Assembly (NCBI GenBank): GCA_964057225.1
Contig: OZ059896.1
Span: 3,906,001 to 3,970,000 of the forward strand
DNA from: Auanema rhodensis
Taxonomy: Eukaryota; Nematoda; Chromadorea; Rhabditida; Rhabditidae
Length of the DNA: 64,000 nt
Reading direction: 5' to 3'
Shown: positions 24,414-38,200 of the stretch, piece after piece
Layout of the letters: the number at the start of each line of letters is the position of its first letter
Numbering within the stretch: the first letter of the stretch is position 1
Notes under the pieces: model-generated
What the model was told of the DNA's origin: nothing
Database searches by the model: none
The model's input: the letters and a program-made list of their open reading frames with translations, nothing else
Translations under genes and position numbers: made by a program

Positions 24414-27219
24414 TTGAAAAATGATGCATTAGTGTATGTTGAGTTTCCATGTACACTCAACAATGCTTCCAAAAACATTTTGACAAAAATTTTCCCGAAA
24501 AATTTCAAAATAATTTCACAAAAAGTAGATGTTTTTAGATTCCTTTTTTCAAGACAAAGACGATGGACAATGTTATTCAACGAAAAAATTAATTCTTCAC
24601 GGTGAAAATCGAGGATATAAGTGTGAACCTATATCAGTTGATATCTCGGTGCATTTTCAAGCTAGCGCAAATCTGATAACACAGATCGACGCAGCTTAAA
24701 AATCCGCATCGAATGCACTATACTACATGGAGAAACGCTCAATACAAAAATTAGTTATGATCGTTTGAAAAATGATGCATTAGTGTATGTTGAGTTTCCA
24801 TGTACACTCAACATTGCTTCCAAAAACATTTTGACAAAAATTTTCCCGAAAAATTTCAAAATAATTTCACAAAAAGTAGATGTTTTTAGATTCCTTTTTT
24901 CAAGACAAAGACGATGGACATTGTTATTCAACAAAAAAATTAATTCTTCAGGGTGAAAATCGAGGATATAAGTGTGAACTTATATCAGTTGATATCTCGG
25001 TGCATTTTTAAGCTAGCGCAAATCTGATAACACAGATCGACGCAGCTTAAAAATCCGCATCGAATGCACTATACTACATTAAGAAAAGCTTAATACAAAA
25101 ATTAGTTATGATCGTTTGAAAAATGATGCATTAGTGTATGTTGAGTTTCCATGTACACTCAACATTGCTTCCAAAAACATTTTGACAAAAATTTTCCCGA
25201 AAAATTTCAAAATAATTTCACAAAAAGTAGATGTTTTTAGATTCCTTTTTTCAAGACAAAGACGATGGACATTGTTATTCAACAAAAAATTAATTCTTCA
25301 GGGTGAAAATCGAGGATATAAGTGTGAACTTATATCAGTTGATATCTCGGTGCATTTTTAAGCTAGCGCAAATCTGATAACACAGATCGACGCAGCTTAA
25401 AAATCCGCATCGAATGCACTATACTACATTAAGAAAAGCTTAATACAAAAATTAGTTATGATCGTTTGAAAAATGATGCATTAGTGTATGTTGAGTTTCC
25501 ATGTACACTCAACATTGCTTCCAAAAACATTTTGACAAAAATTTTCCCGAAAAATTTCAAAATAATTTCACAAAAAGTAGATGTTTTTAGATTCCTTTTT
25601 TCAAGACAAAGACGATGGACATTGTTATTCAACAAAAAAATTAATTCTTCAGGGTGAAAATCGAGGATATAAGTGTGAACTTATATCAGTTGATATCTCG
25701 GTGCATTTTTAAGCTAGCGCAAATCTGATAACACAGATCGACGCAGCTTAAAAATCCGCATCGAATGCACTATACTACATTAAGAAAAGCTCAATACAAA
25801 AATTAGTTATGATCGTTTGAAAAATGATGCATTAGTGTATGTTGAGTTTCCATGTACACTCAACAATGCTTCCAAAAACATTTTGACAAAAATTTTCCCG
25901 AAAAATTTCAAAATAATTTCACAAAAAGTAGATGTTTTTAGATTCCTTTTTTCAAGACAAAGACGATGGACAATGTTATTCAACGAAAAAATTAATTCTT
26001 CACGGTGAAAATCGAGGATATAAGTGTGAACCTATATCAGTTGATATCTCGGTGCATTTTCAAGCTAGCGCAAATCTGATAACACAGATCGACGCAGCTT
26101 AAAAATCCGCATCGAATGCACTATACTACATGGAGAAACGCTCAATACAAAAATTAGTTATGATCGTTTGAAAAATGATGCATTAGTGTATGTTGAGTTT
26201 CCATGTACACTCAACATTGCTTCCAAAAACATTTTGACAAAAATTTTCCCGAAAAATTTCAAAATAATTTCACAAAAAGTAGATGTTTTTAGATTCCTTT
26301 TTTCAAGACAAAGACGATGGACATTGTTATTCAACAAAAAAATTAATTCTTCAGGGTGAAAATCGAGGATATAAGTGTGAACTTATATCAGTTGATATCT
26401 CGGTGCATTTTTAAGCTAGCGCAAATCTGATAACACAGATCGACGCAGCTTAAAAATCCGCATCGAATGCACTATACTACATTAAGAAAAGCTTAATACA
26501 AAAATTAGTTATGATCGTTTGAAAAATGATGCATTAGTGTATGTTGAGTTTCCATGTACACTCAACATTGCTTCCAAAAACATTTTGACAAAAATTTTCC
26601 CGAAAAATTTCAAAATAATTTCACAAAAAGTAGATGTTTTTAGATTCCTTTTTTCAAGACAAAGACGATGGACATTGTTATTCAACAAAAAATTAATTCT
26701 TCAGGGTGAAAATCGAGGATATAAGTGTGAACTTATATCAGTTGATATCTCGGTGCATTTTTAAGCTAGCGCAAATCTGATAACACAGATCGACGCAGCT
26801 TAAAAATCCGCATCGAATGCACTATACTACATTAAGAAAAGCTTAATACAAAAATTAGTTATGATCGTTTGAAAAATGATGCATTAGTGTATGTTGAGTT
26901 TCCATGTACACTCAACATTGCTTCCAAAAACATTTTGACAAAAATTTTCCCGAAAAATTTCAAAATAATTTCACAAAAAGTAGATGTTTTTAGATTCCTT
27001 TTTTCAAGACAAAGACGATGGACATTGTTATTCAACAAAAAAATTAATTCTTCAGGGTGAAAATCGAGGATATAAGTGTGAACTTATATCAGTTGATATC
27101 TCGGTGCATTTTTAAGCTAGCGCAAATCTGATAACACAGATCGACGCAGCTTAAAAATCCGCATCGAATGCACTATACTACATTAAGAAAAGCTTAATAC
27201 AAAAATTAGTTATGATCGT
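24414..27219 (+). repeat. Four-monomer HOR, two copies of 1403 bp
   Basis: The copies are 24414-25816 and 25817-27219. Each reads N-M-R, I-G, 350-bp I-G (six-A deletion allele), I-G. All eight tails match except the last of the first copy, where TTAAGAAAAGCTCAAT replaces GCTTAAT near 25787. The shared one-base deletion fixes the register of the duplication. Confidence 0.88.
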
Positions 27220-30200
27220 TTGAAAAATGATGCATTAGTGTATGTTGAGTTTCCATGTACACTCAACATTGCTTCCAAAAACATTTTGACAAAAATTTTC
27301 CCGAAAAATTTCAAAATAATTTCACAAAAAGTAGATGTTTTTAGATTCCTTTTTTCAAGACAAAGACGATGGACATTGTTATTCAACAAAAAAATTAATT
27401 CTTCAGGGTGAAAATCGAGGATATAAGTGTGAACTTATATCAGTTGATATCTCGGTGCATTTTTAAGCTAGCGCAAATCTGATAACACAGATCGACGCAG
27501 CTTAAAAATCCGCATCGAATGCACTATACTACATTAAGAAAAGCTTAATACAAAAATTAGTTATGATCGTTTGAAAAATGATGCATTAGTGTATGTTGAG
27601 TTTCCATGTACACTCAACATTGCTTCCAAAAACATTTTGACAAAAATTTTCCCGAAAAATTTCAAAATAATTTCACAAAAAGTAGATGTTTTTAGATTCC
27701 TTTTTTCAAGACAAAGACGATGGACATTGTTATTCAACAAAAAAATTAATTCTTCACGGTGAAAATCGAGGATATAAGTGTGAACCTATATCAGTTGATA
27801 TCTCGGTGCATTTTCAAGCTAGCGCAAATCTGATAACACAGATCGACGCAGCTTAAAAATCCGCATCGAATGCACTATACTACATTAAGAAAAGCTTAAT
27901 ACAAAAATTAGTTATGATCGTTTGAAAAATGATGCATTAGTGTATGTTGAGTTTCCATGTACACTCAACATTGCTTCCAAAAACATTTTGACAAAAATTT
28001 TCCCGAAAAATTTCAAAATAATTTCACAAAAAGTAGATGTTTTTAGATTTCTTTTTTCAAGACAAAGACGATGGACATTGTTATTCAACAAAAAAATTAA
28101 TTCTTCAGGGTGAAAATCGAGGATATAAGTGTGAACTTATATCAGTTGATATCTCGGTGCATTTTTAAGCTAGCGCAAATCTGATAACACAGATCGACGC
28201 AGCTTAAAAATCCACATCGAATGCACTATACTACATTGGGAAACACTCAATACAAACATTAGTTATGATCGTTTGAAAAATGATGCATTAGTGTATGTTG
28301 AGTTTCCATGTACACTCAACATTGCTTCCAAAAACATTTTGACAAAAATTTTCCCGAAAAATTTCAAAATAATTTCACAAAAAGTAGATGTTTTTAGATT
28401 CCTTTTTTCAAGACAAAGACGATGGACATTGTTATTCAACAAAAAAATTAATTCTTCACGGTGAAAATCGAGGATATAAGTGTGAACCTATATCAGTTGA
28501 TATCTCGGTGCATTTTCAAGCTAGCGCAAATCTGATAACACAGATCGACGCAGCTTAAAAATCCGCATCGAATGCACTATACTACATTAAGAAAAGCTTA
28601 ATACAAAAATTAGTTATGATCGTTTGAAAAATGATGCATTAGTGTATGTTGAGTTTCCATGTACACTCAACATTGCTTCCAAAAACATTTTGACAAAAAT
28701 TTTCCCGAAAAATTTCAAAATAATTTCACAAAAAGTAGATGTTTTTAGATTCCTTTTTTCAAGACAAAGACGATGGACATTGTTATTCAACAAAAAAATT
28801 AATTCTTCAGGGTGAAAATCGAGGATATAAGTGTGAACTTATATCAGTTGATATCTCGGTGCATTTTTAAGCTAGCGCAAATCTGATAACACAGATCGAC
28901 GCAGCTTAAAAATCCGCATCGAATGCACTATACTACATTAAGAAAAGCTTAATACAAAAATTAGTTATGATCGTTTGAAAAATGATGCATTAGTGTATGT
29001 TGAGTTTCCATGTACACTCAACATTGCTTCCAAAAACATTTTGACAAAAATTTTCCCGAAAAATTTCAAAATAATTTCACAAAAAGTAGATGTTTTTAGA
29101 TTCCTTTTTTCAAGACAAAGACGATGGACATTGTTATTCAACAAAAAATTAATTCTTCAGGGTGAAAATCGAGGATATAAGTGTGAACTTATATCAGTTG
29201 ATATCTCGGTGCATTTTTAAGCTAGCGCAAATCTGATAACACAGATCGACGCAGCTTAAAAATCCGCATCGAATGCACTATACTACATTAAGAAAAGCTT
29301 AATACAAAAATTAGTTATGATCGTTTGAAAAATGATGCATTAGTGTATGTTGAGTTTCCATGTACACTCAACATTGCTTCCAAAAACATTTTGACAAAAA
29401 TTTTCTCGAAAAATTTCAAAATAATTTCACAAAAAGTAGATGTTTTTAGATTCCTTTCTTCAAGACAAAGACGATGGACATTGTTATTCAACAAAAAAAT
29501 TAATTCTTCAGGGTGAAAATCGAGGATATAAGTGTGAACTTATATCAGTTGATATCTCGGTGCATTTTTAAGCTAGCGCAAATCTGATAACACAGATCGA
29601 CGCAGCTTAAAAATCCGCATCGAATGCACTATACTACATTAAGAAAAGCTTAATACAAAAATTAGTTATGATCGTTTGAAAAATGATGCATTAGTGTATG
29701 TTGAGTTTCCATGTACACTCAACATTGCTTCCAAAAACATTTTGACAAAAATTTTCCCGAAAAATTTCAAAATAATTTCACAAAAAGTAGATGTTTTTAG
29801 ATTTCTTTTTTCAAGACAAAGACGATGGACATTGTTATTCAACAAAAAAATTAATTCTTCAGGGTGAAAATCGAGGATATAAGTGTGAACTTATATCAGT
29901 TGATATCTCGGTGCATTTTTAAGCTAGCGCAAATCTGATAACACAGATCGACGCAGCTTAAAAATCCACATCGAATGCACTATACTACATTGGGAAACAC
30001 TCAATACAAACATTAGTTATGATCGTTTGAAAAATGATGCATTAGTGTATGTTGAGTTTCCATGTACACTCAACATTGCTTCCAAAAACATTTTGACAAA
30101 AATTTTCCCGAAAAATTTCAAAATAATTTCACAAAAAGTAGATGTTTTTAGATTCCTTTTTTCAAGACAAAGACGATGGACAATGTTATTCAACGAAAAA

Positions 30201-33200
30201 ATTAATTCTTCACGGTGAAAATCGAGGATATAAGTGTGAACCTATATCAGTGGATATCTCGGTGCATTTTCAAGCTAGCGCAAATCTGATAACACAGATC
30301 GACGCAGCTTAAAAATCCGCATCGAATGCACTATACTACATGGAGAAACGCTCAATACAAAAATTAGTTATGATCGTTTGAAAAATGATGCATTAGTGTA
30401 TGTTGAGTTTCCATGTACACTCAACAATGCTTCCAAAAACATTTTGACAAAAATTTTCCCGAAAAATTTCAAAATAATTTCACAAAAAGTAGATGTTTTT
30501 AGATTCCTTTTTTCAAGACAAAGACGATGGACATTGTTATTCAACAAAAAAATTAATTCTTCAGGGTGAAAATCGAGGATATAAGTGTGAACTTATATCA
30601 GTTGATATCTCGGTGCATTTTTAAGCTAGCGCAAATCTGATAACACAGATCGACGCAGCTTAAAAATCCGCATCGAATGCACTATACTACATTGGGAAAC
30701 ACTCAATACAAAAATTAGTTATGATCGTTTGAAAAATGATGCATTAGTGTATGTTGAGTTTCCATGTACACTCAACAATGCTTCCAAAAACATTTTGACA
30801 AAAATTTTCCCGAAAAATTTCAAAATAATTTCACAAAAAGTAGATGTTTTTAGATTCCTTTTTTCAAGACAAAGACGATGGACATTGTTATTCAACAAAA
30901 AAATTAATTCTTCACGGTTAAAATCGAGGATATAAGTGTGAACCTATATCAGTTGATATCTCGGTGCATTTTCAAGCTAGCGCAAATCTGATAACACAGA
31001 TCGACGCAGCTTAAAAATCCGCATCGAATGCACTATACTACATTAAGAAAAGCTTAATACAAAAATTAGTTATGATCGTTTGAAAAATGATGCATTAGTG
31101 TATGTTGAGTTTCCATGTACACTCAACATTGCTTCCAAAAACATTTTGACAAAAATTTTCCCGAAAAATTTCAAAATAATTTCACAAAAAGTAGATGTTT
31201 TTAGATTCCTTTTTTCAAGACAAAGACGATGGACATTGTTATTCAACAAAAAAATTAATTCTTCAGGGTGAAAATCGAGGATATAAGTGTGAACTTATAT
31301 CAGTTGATATCTCGGTGCATTTTCAAGCTAGCGCAAATCTGATAACACAGATCGACGCAGCTTAAAAATCCGCATCGAATGCACTATACTACATTAAGAA
31401 AAGCTTAATACAAAAATTAGTTATGATCGTTTGAAAAATGATGCATTAGTGTATGTTGAGTTTCCATGTACACTCAACATTGCTTCCAAAAACATTTTGA
31501 CAAAAATTTTCCCGAAAAATTTCAAAATAATTTCACAAAAAGTAGATGTTTTTAGATTCCTTTTTTCAAGACAAAGACGATGGACATTGTTATTCAACAA
31601 AAAAATTAATTCTTCAGGGTGAAAATCGAGGATATAAGTGTGAACCTATATCAGTTGATATCTCGGTGCATTTTCAAGCTAGCGCAAATCTGATAACACA
31701 GATCGACGCAGCTTAAAAATCCGCATCGAATGCACTATACTACATGGAGAAACGCTCAATACAAAAATTAGTTATGATCGTTTGAAAAATGATGCATTAG
31801 TGTATGTTGAGTTTCCATGTACACTCAACAATGCTTCCAAAAACATTTTGACAAAAATTTTCCCGAAAAATTTCAAAATAATTTCACAAAAAGTAGATGT
31901 TTTTAGATTCCTTTTTTCAAGACAAAGACGATGGACAATGTTATTCAACGAAAAAATTAATTCTTCACGGTGAAAATCGAGGATATAAGTGTGAACCTAT
32001 ATCAGTGGATATCTCGGTGCATTTTCAAGCTAGCGCAAATCTGATAACACAGATCGACGCAGCTTAAAAATCCGCATCGAATGCACTATACTACATGGAG
32101 AAACGCTCAATACAAAAATTAGTTATGATCGTTTGAAAAATGATGCATTAGTGTATGTTGAGTTTCCATGTACACTCAACATTGCTTCCAAAAACATTTT
32201 GACAAAAATTTTCCCGAAAAATTTCAAAATAATTTCACAAAAACTAGATGTTTTTAGATTCCTTTTTTCAAGACAAAGACGATGGACAATGTTATTCAAC
32301 AAAAAAATTAATTCTTCACGGTGAAAATCGAGGATATAAGTGTGAACCTATATCAGTTGATATCTCGGTGCATTTTCAAGCTAGCGCAAATCTGATAACA
32401 CAGATCGACGCAGCTTAAAAATCCGCATCGAATGCACTATACTACATTAAGAAAAGCTTAATACAAAAATTAGTTATGATCGTTTGAAAAATGATGCATT
32501 AGTGTATGTTGAGTTTCCATGTACACTCAACATTGCTTCCAAAAACATTTTGACAAAAATTTTCCCGAAAAATTTCAAAATAATTTCACAAAAAGTAGAT
32601 GTTTTTAGATTCCTTTTTTCAAGACAAAGACGATGGACATTGTTATTCAACAAAAAAATTAATTCTTCAGGGTGAAAATCGAGGATATAAGTGTGAACTT
32701 ATATCAGTTGATATCTCGGTGCATTTTTAAGCTAGCGCAAATCTGATAACACAGATCGACGCAGCTTAAAAATCCGCATCGAATGCACTATACTACATTA
32801 AGAAAAGCTTAATACAAAAATTAGTTATGATCGTTTGAAAAATGATGCATTAGTGTATGTTGAGTTTCCATGTACACTCAACATTGCTTCCAAAAACATT
32901 TTGACAAAAATTTTCCCGAAAAATTTCAAAATAATTTCACAAAAAGTAGATGTTTTTAGATTCCTTTTTTCAAGACAAAGACGATGGACATTGTTATTCA
33001 ACAAAAAAATTAATTCTTCAGGGTGAAAATCGAGGATATAAGTGTGAACTTATATCAGTTGATATCTCGGTGCATTTTCAAGCTAGCGCAAATCTGATAA
33101 CACAGATCGACGCAGCTTAAAAATCCGCATCGAATGCACTATACTACATTAAGAAAAGCTTAATACAAAAATTAGTTATGATCGTTTGAAAAATGATGCA

Positions 33201-35291
33201 TTAGTGTATGTTGAGTTTCCATGTACACTCAACATTGCTTCCAAAAACATTTTGACAAAAATTTTCCCGAAAAATTTCAAAATAATTTCACAAAAAGTAG
33301 ATGTTTTTAGATTCCTTTTTTCAAGACAAAGACGATGGACATTGTTATTCAACAAAAAAATTAATTCTTCAGGGTGAAAATCGAGGATATAAGTGTGAAC
33401 TTATATCAGTTGATATCTCGGTGCATTTTTAAGCTAGCGCAAATCTGATAACACAGATCGACGCAGCTTAAAAATCCACATCGATTGCACTATACTACAT
33501 TGGGAAACACTCAATACAAAAATTAGTTATGATCGTTTGAAAAATGATGCATTAGTGTATGTTGAGTTTCCATGTACACTCAACATTGCTTCCAAAAACA
33601 TTTTGACAAAAATTTTCCCGAAAAATTTCAAAATAATTTCACAAAAAGTAGATGTTTTTAGATTCCTTTTTTCAAGACAAAGACGATGGACATTGTTATT
33701 CAACAAAAAAATTAATTCTTCACGGTGAAAATCGAGGATATAAGTGTGAACCTATATCAGTTGATATCTCGGTGCATTTTCAAGCTAGCGCAAATCTGAT
33801 AACACAGATCGACGCAGCTTAAAAATCCACATCGAATGCACTATACTACATTGGGAAACACTCAATACAAACATTAGTTATGATCGTTTGAAAAATGATG
33901 CATTAGTGTATGTTGAGTTTCCATGTACACTCAACATTGCTTCCAAAAACATTTTGACAAAAATTTTCCCGAAAAATTTCAAAATAATTTCACAAAAAGT
34001 AGATGTTTTTAGATTCCTTTTTTCAAGACAAAGACGATGGACATTGTTATTCAACAAAAAAATTAATTCTTCAGGGTGAAAATCGAGGATATAAGTGTGA
34101 ACCTATATCAGTTGATATCTCGGTGCATTTTCAAGCTAGCGCAAATCTGATAACACAGATCGACGCAGCTTAAAAATCCGCATCGAATGCACTATACTAC
34201 ATGGAGAAACGCTCAATACAAAAATTAGTTATGATCGTTTGAAAAATGATGCATTAGTGTATGTTGAGTTTCCATGTACACTCAACAATGCTTCCAAAAA
34301 CATTTTGACAAAAATTTTCCCGAAAAATTTCAAAATAATTTCACAAAAAGTAGATGTTTTTAGATTCCTTTTTTCAAGACAAAGACGATGGACAATGTTA
34401 TTCAACGAAAAAATTAAATCTTCAGGGTGAAAATCGAGGATATAAGTGTGAACCTATATCAGTTGATATCTCGGTGCATTTTCAAGCTAGCGCAAATCTG
34501 ATAACACAGATCGACGCAGCTTAAAAATCCGCATCGAATGCACTATACTACATGGAGAAACGCTCAATACAAAAATTAGTTATGATCGTTTGAAAAATGA
34601 TGCATTAGTGTATGTTGAGTTTCCATGTACACTCAACAATGCTTCCAAAAACATTTTGACAAAAATTTTCCCGAAAAATTTCAAAATAATTTCACAAAAA
34701 GTAGATGTTTTTAGATTCCTTTTTTCAAGACAAAGACGATGGACAATGTTATTCAACGAAAAAATTAATTCTTCACGGTGAAAATCGAGGATATAAGTGT
34801 GAACCTATATCAGTGGATATCTCGGTGCATTTTCAAGCTAGCGCAAATCTGATAACACAGATCGACGCAGCTTAAAAATCCGCATCGAATGCACTATACT
34901 ACATGGAGAAACGCTCAATACAAAAATTAGTTATGATCGTTTGAAAAATGATGCATTAGTGTATGTTGAGTTTCCATGTACACTCAACAATGCTTCCAAA
35001 AACATTTTGACAAAAATTTTCCCGAAAAATTTCAAAATAATTTCACAAAAAGTAGATGTTTTTAGATTCCTTTTTTCAAGACAAAAACGATGGACATTGT
35101 TATTCAACAAAAAAATTAATTCTTCACGGTGAAAATCGAGGATATAAGTGTGAACCTATATCAGTTGATATCTCGGTGCATTTTCAAGCTAGCGCAAATC
35201 TGATAACACAGATCGACGCAGCTTAAAAATCCGCATCGAATGCACTATACTACATTAAGAAAAGCTTAATACAAAAATTAGTTATGATCGT
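27220..35291 (+). repeat. Mosaic zone without a single clear HOR period
   Basis: About 23 monomers of mixed type. The string at 28624-30377 (I-G, 350-bp I-G, I-G, I-G-ttt, I-M-R) repeats the order seen at 19501-21254 except for the first R/G site. The monomer at 29325 has two private changes (TTTTCTCG near 29406, CCTTTCTTC near 29458). At 30729 the usual TGA after CTTCACGG is TTA. The monomer at 32133 mixes the M site with the L-type CAACAAAA and carries AAACTAG near 32245. The first AAATCTTCAGGG allele appears in the monomer at 34239. Confidence 0.8.
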
Positions 35292-38200
35292 TTGAAAAAT
35301 GATGCATTAGTGTATGTTGAGTTTCCATGTACACTCAACATTGCTTCCAAAAACATTTTGACAAAAATTTTCCCGAAAAATTTCAAAATAATTTCACAAA
35401 AAGTAGATGTTTTTAGATTCCTTTTTTCAAGACAAAGACGATGGACATTGTTATTCAACAAAAAAATTAATTCTTCAGGGTGAAAATCGAGGATATAAGT
35501 GTGAACTTATATCAGTTGATATCTCGGTGCATTTTTAAGCTAGCGCAAATCTGATAACACAGATCGACGCAGCTTAAAAATCCGCATCGAATGCACTATA
35601 CTACATTGGGAAACACTCAATACAAAAATTAGTTATGATCGTTTGAAAAATGATGCATTAGTGTATGTTGAGTTTCCATGTACACTCAACATTGCTTCCA
35701 AAAACATTTTGACAAAAATTTTCCCGAAAAATTTCAAAATAATTTCACAAAAAGTAGATGTTTTTAGATTCCTTTTTTCAAGACAAAGACGATGGACATT
35801 GTTATTCAACAAAAAAATTAATTCTTCAGGGTGAAAATCGAGGATATAAGTGTGAACTTATATCAGTTGATATCTCGGTGCATTTTCAAGCTAGCGCAAA
35901 TCTGATAACACAGATCGACGCAGCTTAAAAATCCGCATCGAATGCACTATACTACATTAAGAAAAGCTTAATACAAAAATTAGTTATGATCGTTTGAAAA
36001 ATGATGCATTAGTGTATGTTGAGTTTCCATGTACACTCAACATTGCTTCCAAAAACATTTTGACAAAAATTTTCCCGAAAAATTTCAGAATAATTTCACA
36101 AAAAGTAGATGTTTTTAGATTCCTTTTTTCAAGACAAAGACGATGGACATTGTTATTCAACAAAAAAATTAATTCTTCAGGGTGAAAATCGAGGATATAA
36201 GTGTGAACCTATATCAGTTGATATCTCGGTGCATTTTCAAGCTAGCGCAAATCTGATAACACAGATCGACGCAGCTTAAAAATCCGCATCGAATGCACTA
36301 TACTACATGGAGAAACGCTCAATACAAAAATTAGTTATGATCGTTTGAAAAATGATGCATTAGTGTATGTTGAGTTTCCATGTACACTCAACAATGCTTC
36401 CAAAAACATTTTGACAAAAATTTTCCCGAAAAATTTCAAAATAATTTCACAAAAAGTAGATGTTTTTAGATTCCTTTTTTCAAGACAAAGACGATGGACA
36501 ATGTTATTCAACGAAAAAATTAATTCTTCACGGTGAAAATCGAGGATATAAGTGTGAACCTATATCAGTGGATATCTCGGTGCATTTTCAAGCTAGCGCA
36601 AATCTGATAACACAGATCGACGCAGCTTAAAAATCCGCATCGAATGCACTATACTACATGGAGAAACGCTCAATACAAAAATTAGTTATGATCGTTTGAA
36701 AAATGATGCATTAGTGTATGTTGAGTTTCCATGTACACTCAACAATGCTTCCAAAAACATTTTGACAAAAATTTTCCCGAAAAATTTCAAAATAATTTCA
36801 CAAAAAGTAGATGTTTTTAGATTCCTTTTTTCAAGACAAAGACGATGGACATTGTTATTCAACAAAAAAATTAATTCTTCAGGGTGAAAATCGAGGATAT
36901 AAGTGTGAACTTATATCAGTTGATATCTCGGTGCATTTTTAAGCTAGCGCAAATCTGATAACACAGATCGACGCAGCTTAAAAATCCGCATCGAATGCAC
37001 TATACTACATTAAGAAAAGCTCAATACAAAAATTAGTTATGATCGTTTGAAAAATGATGCATTAGTGTATGTTGAGTTTCCATGTACACTCAACATTGCT
37101 TCCAAAAACATTTTGACAAAAATTTTCCCGAAAAATTTCAAAATAATTTCACAAAAAGTAGATGTTTTTAGATTCCTTTTTTCAAGACAAAGACGATGGA
37201 CATTGTTATTCAACAAAAAAATTAATTCTTCAGGGTGAAAATCGAGGATATAAGTGTGAACTTATATCAGTTGCTATCTCGGTGCATTTTTAAGCTAGCG
37301 CAAATCTGATAACACAGATCGACGCAGCTTAAAAATCCGCATCGAATGCACTATACTACATTAAGAAAAGCTTAATACAAAAATTAGTTATGATCGTTTG
37401 AAAAATGATGCATTAGTGTATGTTGAGTTTCCATGTACACTCAACATTGCTTCCAAAAACATTTTGACAAAAATTTTCCCGAAAAATTTCAAAATAATTT
37501 CACAAAAAGTAGATGTTTTTAGATTTCTTTTTTCAAGACAAAGACGATGGACATTGTTATTCAACAAATAAATTAATTCTTCAGGGTGAAAATCGAGGAT
37601 ATAAGTGTGAACTTATATCAGTTGCTATCTCGGTGCATTTTTAAGCTAGCGCAAATCTGATAACACAGATCGACGCAGCTTAAAAATCCACATCGAATGC
37701 ACTATACTACATTGGGAAACACTCAATACAAACATTAGTTATGATCGTTTGAAAAATGATGCATTAGTGTATGTTGAGTTTCCATGTACACTCAACATTG
37801 CTTCCAAAAACATTTTGACAAAAATTTTCCCGAAAAATTTCAAAATAATTTCACAAAAAGTAGATGTTTTTAGATTCCTTTTTTCAAGACAAAGACGATG
37901 GACATTGTTATTCAACAAAAAAATTAATTCTTCAGGGTGAAAATCGAGGATATAAGTGTGAACCTATATCAGTTGATATCTCGGTGCATTTTCAAGCTAG
38001 CGCAAATCTGATAACACAGATCGACGCAGCTTAAAAATCCGCATCGAATGCACTATACTACATGGAGAAACGCTCAATACAAAAATTAGTTATGATCGTT
38101 TGAAAAATGATGCATTAGTGTATGTTGAGTTTCCATGTACACTCAACAATGCTTCCAAAAACATTTTGACAAAAATTTTCCCGAAAAATTTCAAAATAAT

